A stretch of DNA of 64,000 bases from JANNYA01 sp031422315 (lineage in GTDB: Bacteria; Pseudomonadota; Gammaproteobacteria; Xanthomonadales; SZUA-5). The stretch's first letter is position 1, and each line of letters starts with the position of its first letter. Under the pieces are notes generated by a model. The model was given only the letters and a program-made list of their open reading frames with translations, was not told where the DNA came from and did not search any database. Positions 1 to 7,087 of the stretch are shown here, one piece after another. Where the stretch lies: assembly GCA_031422315.1 (NCBI GenBank), contig JANOQN010000026.1, positions 1 through 64,000 on the forward strand. Reading direction: 5' to 3'. Made by a program: the position numbers and the translations under genes.

Positions 1-888
1 GTGCAATCAGGCCGGGTATTTGTGGTGGATGTCGATCTGGAAAAGTTCTTTGATCGCGTCAACCATGATGTATTGATGAGTCGCTTGGAAAAGCGCATTG
101 GGGATCCGCGTGTGTTGAGGCTGATCCGCCGTTATCTGCAAGCCGGAATTTTGACGGATGGGATGATGGTGGATCGACATGAGGGAACGCCGCAAGGTGG
201 GCCCTTGTCGCCGCTATTGGCGAATATACTGTTAGACGAAGTCGACCGAGCGTTAGAAAAGCGCGGCCATTGTTTTGTTCGCTATGCCGATGACTGCAAT
301 GTGTATGTACGCAGTCAACAGGCAGGCGAGCGGGTCATGGCGGGCCTACGAGCGCTGTACGGGAAGCTTCGGCTGAAGCTCAATGAAGCGAGCAATATTG
401 AGTTGTTGTTTTGCCAAGGCAAAACAAACGCGGTGGCGAAAGCGACCGAGCGGAAGTTTCTGGGCTTTAGTTTCTATCGGTATAAAGGTCAGGTCAAACG
501 GCGCGTGGCGCACAAAGCAGTGCAGGCTTACAAAGTGCGAATCCGTCAGCTGACAAGGCGGAGCGGTGGCAAGAGCATCGAACAGATTGTGGAAAGGCTT
601 CGGGCGTATCAGCTGGGTTGGAAGAATTACTTCCGATTGAGTGAGACGCCTAGCGTGTTTCTCAAATTGGACGAATGGCTACGCCATCGTTTGCGCATGA
701 TTCACCTGAAGCACTGGAAACGCGGCAGTACAGCTTATGCTGCGCTGATCGCGTTGAAAGCCAGCCCGAGCGATGCGCTGAAAGTAGCGCAAAACATGCG
801 CTGCTGGTGGGTCAACAGCATGCGCCGCCTTAATCGCGCGCTACCGATTAGCTACTTTGATCGGCTTGGCGTGGTGAGACTTTCTTGA
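1..888 (+). CDS. Group II intron reverse transcriptase/maturase (5' partial)
   Basis: This is the C-terminal 295 residues of a group II intron-encoded protein. Reverse-transcriptase motifs appear in order: DLEKFFDRVNHD (about residues 12-23), GTPQGGPLSPLLANI (about 62-76) and the catalytic YADD (about 95-98). They are followed by the thumb and maturase X region and the common ending GVVRLS. I see no HNH endonuclease domain, so it is probably an endonuclease-minus type. The protein makes cDNA of its intron at the target and helps it splice. The frame is open to the window edge, so the GTG at position 1 is not the real start and the RT-0 to RT-2 region lies upstream. Confidence 0.92.
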   Translation: MQSGRVFVVDVDLEKFFDRVNHDVLMSRLEKRIGDPRVLRLIRRYLQAGILTDGMMVDRHEGTPQGGPLSPLLANILLDEVDRALEKRGHCFVRYADDCNVYVRSQQAGERVMAGLRALYGKLRLKLNEASNIELLFCQGKTNAVAKATERKFLGFSFYRYKGQVKRRVAHKAVQAYKVRIRQLTRRSGGKSIEQIVERLRAYQLGWKNYFRLSETPSVFLKLDEWLRHRLRMIHLKHWKRGSTAYAALIALKASPSDALKVAQNMRCWWVNSMRRLNRALPISYFDRLGVVRLS

Positions 889-977
889 CCTCAATTGCTC
901 GAACCGCCGGATGCGGACCCGCTTGTCCGGTGGTGTGGGAGGGGTCCAACTGGGTTACAGTTGGCCCCTATCCCGAT
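1..977 (+). mobile_element. Group II intron, 3' portion (5' end outside window)
   Basis: The reverse-transcriptase reading frame is followed directly by a typical group II intron 3' end. Domain V is visible at about 901-940 as a hairpin with GCCGGATGCGG facing TTGTCCGGTGG. Domain VI is a perfect 7-bp hairpin, CCAACTG at 946-952 and CAGTTGG at 958-964. The 3' splice boundary is probably just after CCCGAT at about 977. The 5' half, including domain I, lies upstream of the window. The intron sits about 200 bp before the LOV gene, so it probably inserted in the intergenic region. The boundary is uncertain by a few bases. Confidence 0.8.
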
Positions 978-1174
978 ATTGGTCGGCCGGATTTGAGATT
1001 TGGGCTGGCTGCTTAACCACTTGTCAAAAATATGCGAATAACTTTTACAACCACTGTCACAATTACTGCGATGATTGGGGTTAAGTTGAAGGTATAAACT
1101 AGTTCCTTTTTTAAGCGGTTTTAGTTTGCCGCTCAGATAGGTTCTGACCCCTCGGAAATGAGTGAGAAAGCTTG

Positions 1175-1930
1175 ATGCAAGCGTTGAAATTGTCCTTGAT
1201 GGCGGGTGCTTTAGAAAATGCGCGATTTGGCGTATGCGTGATTGATGAAAGTCAGCGCATTGTTGTTCTAAATCGCGCGTTTGCTGAAAAGATCGACCTA
1301 CCTGCTGAGCACGTGATGGGTCAAAGCTACCTAGCGCTGTTCGCCAGGCTTGGGCATTCGAGCGACTTCCACGCGATCTTTGAATCGCAAAAACCCGAGC
1401 TATCGGTTGAATGTTCGGTCAAATCAGAAAGCGGCCACCAGCGTTATCTGCTGCTGCAATCAAGTAATTTAACGCACGAGTCGGGCGAAGTTTTTCGCAT
1501 TGTCAGCGCAATGGACGTTACCGACTACGGCGTAACGCGTGATCGCTTTGTCGAGCTGCGCCAGCAAATGGACGCCATGAATAACTCGGTGGTCATTTCA
1601 GATGCGCGCGCGCCAGACATGCCGATTACTTACGTCAACGCGCATTTTGAACGCATGACCGGCTATACCGCGGCGGAAGTGGTTGGGCGCAACTGCCGAT
1701 TTTTGCAGGGCGATGATCGCGATCAAGCGGCGCGCGATACGCTCCGTACTGCTATTGAAAAGCGCGAAAGCTGCCACGTTTCGCTGAGAAACTTTCGCAA
1801 GGACGGCACGGCATTTACCAACGAGCTTTATATTTCACCGGTTTACGACCAAAACGGTGAACTGACCCATTTTATCGGCGTGCAGCATGAATCCACCGGC
1901 CGCACGATGCCTGCGCGGTTGCCCGCGTGA
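1175..1930 (+). CDS. PAS-LOV blue-light receptor protein
   Basis: A 251-residue soluble protein with two PAS-fold domains. The N-terminal domain (about 10-115) is a plain PAS fold. The second (about 135-245) is a LOV domain: it holds the flavin-binding motif GRNCRFLQG, whose Cys (about residue 174) forms the light-induced flavin adduct in known LOV proteins, preceded by the family pattern ITYVNAHFERMTGY. No kinase, GGDEF or DNA-binding output domain is attached, so the signal must pass to a partner. The next gene overlaps it by 4 bp (GTGA) and a GTPase and roadblock gene follow, so the partner is probably encoded there. Start taken at ATG 1175; a TTG directly before it is less likely. Confidence 0.88.
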   Translation: MQALKLSLMAGALENARFGVCVIDESQRIVVLNRAFAEKIDLPAEHVMGQSYLALFARLGHSSDFHAIFESQKPELSVECSVKSESGHQRYLLLQSSNLTHESGEVFRIVSAMDVTDYGVTRDRFVELRQQMDAMNNSVVISDARAPDMPITYVNAHFERMTGYTAAEVVGRNCRFLQGDDRDQAARDTLRTAIEKRESCHVSLRNFRKDGTAFTNELYISPVYDQNGELTHFIGVQHESTGRTMPARLPA

Positions 1931-3018
1931 AGCGCTTGAACTGCGCAGCCATTGGTCTGCCGCTCAACGAGAAGCTGCTATTAGGCTCGTTGCTTGAGCT
2001 AGTTGCTTTGACTGACGGCCACGTCTTTGGGCTGCTGGATGATGAGGTTGAAGCGGATATTGTGTTTTTAGATCCTGAAAGCAGCGGTGGCCGAGCCTAT
2101 ATGGCTAAGCCTAACACCGGGTTGGTATCGCAAATTCACTACCGCTCAGAAGGTTTGGCGGCGCAAGACAGCGTCACCTGGGTTTTGCAATCGCCACTTC
2201 GCTTTGGCAGTTTGCGCATCATGTTGATTGACGTGGTCGAAAAGCGCCGGTCGGTCATGCAAGCGCTATCACGCGCGCAAGCGGACGGTTTGCAATTAAA
2301 AAACAGCACTGCGCCGGGCCAGCAGAACGCCATTGCCGCGCATCGAAAATTCGAACATTTAATTGGCATGCTGCAAAAGCTTGGCCCAACGAGTCAGCCG
2401 AAGTTACTGCACGGGCCGCAAGGCGTGCAAATCGTAATCGATTCGGCAAAGCTTAAAGTGACCATCACGGGTCGAGAAGTCGCCAACTGGCAGCGGCAAA
2501 TAAAACTGTGTAGCCAAGCGATGTCACTGGTCATCATTCAAGCACCAGAGCCCACGCCTGGGGCGATTGTGCTGACCCGTGAGCAGTTCTATTGGGAATT
2601 ATCGAAGCACATTGGTTCGCTCGTGCTGCTGCCAGGAATTGCCGGATTCGAAACATTTTGCCTGACGCGCTGGCCCGATTTGGGCGCACTAGGCGCTGGA
2701 CCGTTTGATCTGCGCATCTGCGCGCTGCTCAGTAACCGCGAATTTTCTATGGGTAACATCATGCGCGCAGTGCCGATTGCAAACAGCAGTCTGATTGGTT
2801 TTTTGAACGGCTGTGCGCTGCTGGGTTGTATGCGCAATACGCCAGCGGACTTGTTGCACAGTGCCGAGCGCCCGAAAATTCGCCCGCTACCGCTGCCTGC
2901 TTACTTGACGCCGGCCATCGTAAACAAACCTGCGGTTACGCCAGAGCGCCAGGGCTTTTTGGGCTTGCTGGGCAAGCTTAGATCAGCGCTTAGTTTTAAT
3001 CCGAAGGTGGACGCATGA
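1927..3018 (+). CDS. Hypothetical protein of LOV-GTPase module
   Basis: A 363-residue protein that I do not recognise. It starts with GTG overlapping the LOV gene's stop and ends in an ATGA overlap with the GTPase gene, so the three are translationally coupled. No signal peptide or clear membrane span is visible. The N-terminal 110 residues look like an alpha/beta fold with a receiver-like rhythm (IVFLDP near 46, then WVLQSPLRFGSLRIML), but phosphoacceptor residues are not convincing. Residues about 225-300 (LTREQFYWELSK to GFLNGCALLGCM) resemble the helical/winged-helix end of regulators that accompany MglA-like GTPases. It may link the photoreceptor to the GTPase; that is inference from position. 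Confidence 0.75.
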   Translation: MKRLNCAAIGLPLNEKLLLGSLLELVALTDGHVFGLLDDEVEADIVFLDPESSGGRAYMAKPNTGLVSQIHYRSEGLAAQDSVTWVLQSPLRFGSLRIMLIDVVEKRRSVMQALSRAQADGLQLKNSTAPGQQNAIAAHRKFEHLIGMLQKLGPTSQPKLLHGPQGVQIVIDSAKLKVTITGREVANWQRQIKLCSQAMSLVIIQAPEPTPGAIVLTREQFYWELSKHIGSLVLLPGIAGFETFCLTRWPDLGALGAGPFDLRICALLSNREFSMGNIMRAVPIANSSLIGFLNGCALLGCMRNTPADLLHSAERPKIRPLPLPAYLTPAIVNKPAVTPERQGFLGLLGKLRSALSFNPKVDA

Positions 3019-3560
3019 GCACGCCTCGAGAGATCAAAATTCTAATTACCGGGCCCATGGGCGCGGGCAAAACCACCGCGCTTGCTGCGGTAAGTTCAGT
3101 CACCCCGATTAAAACCGAAGCGACGAACTCTGATTTAGCACAGCACAGCAAAACGCACACCACGGTAGCGCTTGATTACGGCGAAGTAGAACTTGCCGGT
3201 GGCGAACGCTTGCGGCTTTACGGCACGCCTGGGCAGCGCCGCTTTAACGTCATGTGGCAAATTTTGGCAAAAGGTGCGCTGGGCGTGGTGATTTTGATCG
3301 ATATGACTAGGCCTGATCCGATTGCTGATTTGAAGGATTACTACGCCGATTTTCAGAGCGTGATTCGTGAAAGCTCCTGCGTGATCGGCGTAGGGCGCGG
3401 TAGTGAAAATAGCGCGCTGAGTACTGCTGACATCGCTGCGGCGTGTGAATCGCTGGGTTCAATATTGCCGGTTTTTGCAGTTGATGTGCGCCAGCGCAAT
3501 GACGTGCTGCTGCTGTTAGAAGCGCTGTTTAGTCAAATTGAAATGGCTGCGTTTGAGTAG
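3015..3560 (+). CDS. MglA-like small Ras-family GTPase
   Basis: A 181-residue P-loop GTPase of the bacterial MglA/CvnD type. The P-loop GPMGAGKTT is at residues 13-21, a switch-I threonine pair lies in KTHTTV (about 46-51), and the switch-II motif YGTPGQ (about 69-74) has the TPGQ form usual in this family. The G4 guanine-specificity motif (NKxD) is not recognisable: the matching strand reads VIGVGRGSEN. Such GTPases switch polarity or signalling states and are regulated by roadblock proteins. The start overlaps the preceding stop (ATGA), and a roadblock gene lies 68 bp downstream, so the GTPase and its regulator appear to be encoded together. Confidence 0.87.
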   Translation: MSTPREIKILITGPMGAGKTTALAAVSSVTPIKTEATNSDLAQHSKTHTTVALDYGEVELAGGERLRLYGTPGQRRFNVMWQILAKGALGVVILIDMTRPDPIADLKDYYADFQSVIRESSCVIGVGRGSENSALSTADIAAACESLGSILPVFAVDVRQRNDVLLLLEALFSQIEMAAFE

Positions 3561-3628
3561 CGGTTAGATTCATAGCCGGTCATTCGGGACTGCTATTTCC
3601 ATGGGTGAAGTCCAATTTTGGAGTTTGA

Positions 3629-4024
3629 ATGCAAGATATCCTCAGTCCAGACTTACTTTCAGCGGCACACCGACAGCTGGTGAATTTGCTCGATAGCGTG
3701 CCGCAAATCATCGGCGCATTTTTAGCCACCGATGATGGTTTTGAGTTAACTCAAGTGGTTGCTGGCAAAGAATTTGAGCCTGCACGGCTAGCTGCGATTT
3801 GCAGCTCAATCATTGCTTTGAGCCATGCGCTAGTGATTGAAAGTGAGCTGGGCGAACCTGAGAACTTTTTGATTGAGGCCAAGCGCGGCAAGATTTTGCT
3901 TTTCACTATCGACTCTAATCCGAAACTCTCGCTGGCTGTTATCGCAAAACCCGCTGCCCTACTTGGGCAAGTATTGTTTCAGTCAAAATCCTGCGCGCGT
4001 GAAATTCTGGCAGTTTTGAGTTAG
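3629..4024 (+). CDS. Roadblock/LC7-fold protein (MglB-like)
   Basis: A 131-residue single-domain protein with the roadblock pattern: an N-terminal helix (LSAAHRQLVNLLDSVPQII), a strand GAFLATDDGFELTQV, a helix containing AAICSSIIALSHAL, a hairpin ENFLIEAKRGKILLFTI, and the closing strand LSLAVIAKPAALLGQVLFQ. Roadblock proteins dimerise and bind Ras-like GTPases as activating proteins or exchange factors. Here it is the last gene of the LOV-unknown-GTPase cluster. The 68-bp gap before it could hold its own ribosome loading site but no obvious terminator. The family call rests on pattern, not on a unique motif. Confidence 0.75.
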   Translation: MQDILSPDLLSAAHRQLVNLLDSVPQIIGAFLATDDGFELTQVVAGKEFEPARLAAICSSIIALSHALVIESELGEPENFLIEAKRGKILLFTIDSNPKLSLAVIAKPAALLGQVLFQSKSCAREILAVLS

Positions 4025-4070
4025 CTATATTCAGCAGTGTTGATCACCGGGTTTTAGCGGCAAATTAGCG

Positions 4071-4349
4071 CTAGAACTTGAACCGCAAACCCGGCACTTC
4101 ATTGACCGCCGCATAAGCTGCCTGCATGGCTTCGCGAGTAGCGAAATGCACCGGCACATGGACTGATAAATAGTGCCCGCCTTTGCTTTCGCGCGTACTA
4201 ATTGGCTCTGCAGTGCGCTGAACACCTGCGTCTGTAAGCGCGGTTTCGATAGCCGTGCGAAATTCCAACGTCGCCGGGCCGACGGCAATGACGACCATAT
4301 CAGTCGGGAATTCGAAGCCTTTCGCGGCTGGGTTGTCGGTTACATCCAC
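4071..4349 (-). CDS. YbeD-like DUF493 family protein
   Basis: A 92-residue protein matching the YbeD/HP0495 family: FEFPTDMVVIAVGPA near the start, then a conserved stretch ending RESKGGHYLSVHVPVHF, and a final helix with NEVPGLRFKF. The E. coli member is a small alpha/beta protein with an ACT-like fold, usually near lipB, and its role is poorly understood. Here lipB is not adjacent. The start is GTG at 4349; no ATG fits in frame before the conserved FEFP motif. It converges with the roadblock gene. Confidence 0.75.
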   Translation of the reverse strand: MDVTDNPAAKGFEFPTDMVVIAVGPATLEFRTAIETALTDAGVQRTAEPISTRESKGGHYLSVHVPVHFATREAMQAAYAAVNEVPGLRFKF

Positions 4350-4364
4350 TGATGCCTCTACGCT

Positions 4365-4511
4365 TTAGGTTTTTGATTGCCGCAGTGTGCCAAAACCGAG
4401 CCTCGCAATTGCGATTTTACCGCCAGCGGGTTGTATTACATTAACTGCGTGCCGCGCACCTGTGAAATAGCCCTCATGGTTTTCGGCTGAATTCAACGTG
4501 CGAGATTGCAT
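4365..4511 (-). CDS. Possible small protein downstream of ECF sigma gene
   Basis: A 48-codon frame starting with ATG 15 bp after the sigma-factor stop on the same strand. The sequence has a plausible protein composition, for example NVIQPAGGKIAIARLGFG. I do not recognise it and no clear ribosome site is visible. It could be a short accessory protein of the sigma operon or chance coding. Confidence 0.22.
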   Translation of the reverse strand: MQSRTLNSAENHEGYFTGARHAVNVIQPAGGKIAIARLGFGTLRQSKT

Positions 4512-4525
4512 TTCTGTCGTGGTAG

Positions 4526-5197
4526 CTAGGAAGCGCGCACCCTACGCAGTGCACGCATTTCAAGGCTAAGCTCTGCGATATCGCTGATGGTTTCTGCCAC
4601 TTCCTTGCGAACCAGCGCCCGTATGCGGGCTTTCAAACGATGCACGCTGACTGCCACGGTATTCGCCCGCAATTTTAGGCGTTCGCCGATCTTGGCGTAG
4701 TCTAAGTTGTCTGCCGGCTCCAATAAGTACGGCTTGATTTCTGCAAATAGCGCGCTTTTGCCAGCCGCCTCGGCCTCGGCGGCCAGCGCTGCCATGCCGC
4801 GTTCCAATACGGTCAGCGCCCAAGCGAGCTCAAATGCCGCTTCCGGTGTTTGCGCGTCGGCAGCTGCTGGATATGGCTCAACTGCCGTGCGGCGCTGCGC
4901 CTGCTGGGCGTCAAAATGATTGCGAACAAAGTTGGCGATGGCGGTGCGCAGAAATTGCCGAAAACGGCCGCGGTTTGGGTCGGCGGCTAGATCAATGCGC
5001 TTTGCCAGCAGGCGCTCGAAAAAGCTTTGGGTTAAATCCTCCGCATCAGCGCGGTGCCCGCAATAGCGATACACAAAGGCAAACACGGCCGGGCGATAAG
5101 CAGTGCAAAGCGCCGCTAGGGCTTGGGCCGCTGCAAGCGGGTCGACGCTGCGGGCGGCGTAGACGAGGCTCCAACGGGTCGTTTCAAATTCGCTCAA
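4526..5197 (-). CDS. ECF-family RNA polymerase sigma factor
   Basis: A 223-residue sigma-70-like protein. Region 2 covers about residues 25-95: FAFVYRYCGHRADAEDLTQSFFERLL is the region 2.1-2.2 helix that binds core polymerase, followed by the -10 binding helix RGRFRQFLRTAIANFVRNHF. Region 4 covers about 150-205, with the helix-turn-helix LDYAKIGERLKLRANTVAVSVHRLKARI. The 'DLTQSFFERLL' flavour is known from ECF groups that travel with Ser/Thr kinases, and such a kinase lies at 7088-9436. No anti-sigma factor gene is adjacent, so control may be by phosphorylation or transcription. Confidence 0.88.
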   Translation of the reverse strand: MSEFETTRWSLVYAARSVDPLAAAQALAALCTAYRPAVFAFVYRYCGHRADAEDLTQSFFERLLAKRIDLAADPNRGRFRQFLRTAIANFVRNHFDAQQAQRRTAVEPYPAAADAQTPEAAFELAWALTVLERGMAALAAEAEAAGKSALFAEIKPYLLEPADNLDYAKIGERLKLRANTVAVSVHRLKARIRALVRKEVAETISDIAELSLEMRALRRVRAS

Positions 5198-5490
5198 ACG
5201 TAATCTCAGATGTTCGCTGCGGAGGTCAGCTTACTTGTTTTCGCGATTGCGATACACATTATTTATCTTATTGGCTGCGTCAGGCAAAGCAGCAAATTGC
5301 ACCCCAATTCTTGGGGCTTAGCACTTTATTTTTAGATTTCTGGGTATTTCTCAGGATTTCCGGTAATCGCAGCGCAGAAATTCTGTACTTAATTTTGAAT
5401 CCGCGATTTTGTGGGCTCATTAACGGAGATTCCTGATGCCAACGCGGGGAATCACTGAGTTTGCAGCCAGCTTTAAAACCAAGGAAGCTT
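5198..5490. other. Divergent intergenic region, AT-rich
   Basis: The 293 bp between the sigma gene (leftward) and the secreted-protein gene (rightward) is more AT-rich than its surroundings. It contains a perfect small hairpin, CCCCAA at 5302-5307 and TTGGGG at 5311-5316. Promoters for both genes probably lie here, but I cannot point to convincing -35/-10 pairs. AAGGAAG at about 5481-5487 serves the rightward gene. Confidence 0.4.
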
Positions 5491-6873
5491 ATGAAAACCA
5501 CTACCCTTCAAGCGATCGCCATCGCTATTTTTGCCAGCATCACAAGCCCACCCAGCATTGCTCAGCCTTCTTCACCCGTGCGGGATGCAGACCTTGTCAG
5601 CGTAGCTTACGGGAGCTTTTTCAACCTTGGTGTAGAGACAGTGGACAGTGCTGCCGTAGACGGCAATGGCAATTATCTGGTGTTGAGCCGGCAGCAAAGC
5701 GGCCCCACAGCGATTGCCCGAACGGTGGGCCGCTTTGATAGCTTAGGCGCCGGCCCGCAACTGGCGACTTTGACTTACCTATTGCCCAACAATGCGCAGG
5801 ACGAAAAGGCGCTGGTTACACCACTGCGCAGCTTATTACCCAGCGCTGCTGATTCCGCCTTCTTTGTGGCTTATGTTACCCCTGGAGCCTTTTTTGGCGA
5901 GGGCCTCAATGTGTGCAAAAGGCTGCCCAATGGCATGCCTGAGAACACGTTCGGCCCGTCTGGCGGGAATGGGTGCGTGAATTTCGGCACGCCGAGCACC
6001 GCCACTTCGGTTGAGCTCTACGACTTGGTTAGCTTGCTTTCTATCAATTATCCAGCGCCGGGCGGACAGTTTCGCGTTCGATTAATTTTGGGTGTCAATA
6101 AAAATTTGACCAGCGGGGGAAAAGTGGCGCAATTAATCAGTCTAGACGTCAACACGGGCGCCATTGACACTGCGTTTGGTAGCCAAGGTGTGGCCCAAGT
6201 GTGTAGTGGTGCGGGCCCGGGCCTTGCCGATGTGGATTTTTTCCGCACAGGTAGCATCACCACCAGCAGCTTGCACAGCGTTTGCGCAGTGGGCGATGCG
6301 CTTAACATTAGTGAGATCAACGCGGCGACGGGTGTTAACGTGACCAGTCTTTTTACACAGCCAAACATTGGCAGCATTACATCTGCGGCCCAAGCGCTGG
6401 ATAGCGCAGGTAATAATTACGTTGGCTATAGCATCGGCATAGGCGGCGTGGCGGCGCGGGTAGTCAAAATAGCCAAAGGCCAAACCGCATTGAGCGCTTT
6501 TGGCAGTGGCAGCACCGCTTTGATATTCGGCCAATCACCGCCAGCATCGCTGCGGATTGCGGGTATGGCCGTCACGAGCTCTGGAAAAATTCTTATCGGC
6601 GGCACCGTTTTAGGGCTAAACCGCGCCACGGCGCTGCGCCTAACGCCAATGGGCAAGCCGGACCGGCGATTCTCTCTGCCGGACGCAACGCGCACCTATA
6701 ACCTTCCGCCGACAAGCCAAAACATCACCCAGGCGGTGTTTAGCAATGATCAGATGATGCTGATCGGCGATACCTCGGCCGAGGCGTTTGGGGCACCGCC
6801 AGCGAATCGCACAAGCGTATTGGTGAAGCTCGTAACGCAGCAGGATATCTTCGATGACGGATTCGAGGACTAG
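5491..6873 (+). CDS. Secreted beta-propeller-like protein with DIFDDGFED tail
   Basis: A 460-residue exported protein. The start at ATG 5491 is set by AAGGAAG just upstream and by the signal peptide MKTTTLQAIAIAIFASI with cleavage near SIAQP. The body is rich in Gly, Ala, Ser and Thr, with repeated short strands such as GRFDSLGAGPQLATL, LDVNTGAIDTAFGSQG and RLTPMGKPDRRFSLPD, which resembles delta-60/NHL-type propeller repeats. The last residues are DIFDDGFED, a tail I associate with secreted proteins of Lysobacterales, of unknown function. A related string, DIFKNGFEDG, occurs inside both RHS proteins here. The function is unknown; it may be under the adjacent ECF sigma factor. Confidence 0.75.
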   Translation: MKTTTLQAIAIAIFASITSPPSIAQPSSPVRDADLVSVAYGSFFNLGVETVDSAAVDGNGNYLVLSRQQSGPTAIARTVGRFDSLGAGPQLATLTYLLPNNAQDEKALVTPLRSLLPSAADSAFFVAYVTPGAFFGEGLNVCKRLPNGMPENTFGPSGGNGCVNFGTPSTATSVELYDLVSLLSINYPAPGGQFRVRLILGVNKNLTSGGKVAQLISLDVNTGAIDTAFGSQGVAQVCSGAGPGLADVDFFRTGSITTSSLHSVCAVGDALNISEINAATGVNVTSLFTQPNIGSITSAAQALDSAGNNYVGYSIGIGGVAARVVKIAKGQTALSAFGSGSTALIFGQSPPASLRIAGMAVTSSGKILIGGTVLGLNRATALRLTPMGKPDRRFSLPDATRTYNLPPTSQNITQAVFSNDQMMLIGDTSAEAFGAPPANRTSVLVKLVTQQDIFDDGFED

Positions 6874-6884
6874 CTACGAGGTAT

Positions 6885-6917
6885 GTGGCCCGCTGCGCCA
6901 ATTGCATAGCGGGCCAC
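6885..6917 (+). terminator. Hairpin after secreted-protein gene
   Basis: Perfect 10-bp inverted repeat, GTGGCCCGCT at 6885-6894 and AGCGGGCCAC at 6908-6917, with a 13-nt loop, 11 bp past the stop codon. No U-tract follows, so it may be a weak terminator or an mRNA-stabilising hairpin. Confidence 0.45.
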
Positions 6918-7087
6918 GCATTCGTTGATTTGCTAACCCGCACGCACCTTAATCTGGAAAAATCCAAGGCTGCGGTTCGGCGCCCGAAACATTGCACCAG
7001 GTAGACACCATTAAAACGCGCTAGCATTGGGGAAATTCCAAGTTAAGCGGAACTGCTATCAACCGTGAATCGCACCCGCTTAAAATA

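Noticed and set aside
4834..5436. 200-codon rightward open frame over the sigma gene
   Set aside because: It is antisense to a well-supported ECF sigma factor, has low-complexity Arg/Gln-rich composition and no ribosome site.
5436..5738. 100-codon frame with a fair ribosome site before the secreted protein
   Set aside because: After about 25 codons it runs out of frame through a gene with a clear signal peptide; the composition is not protein-like.
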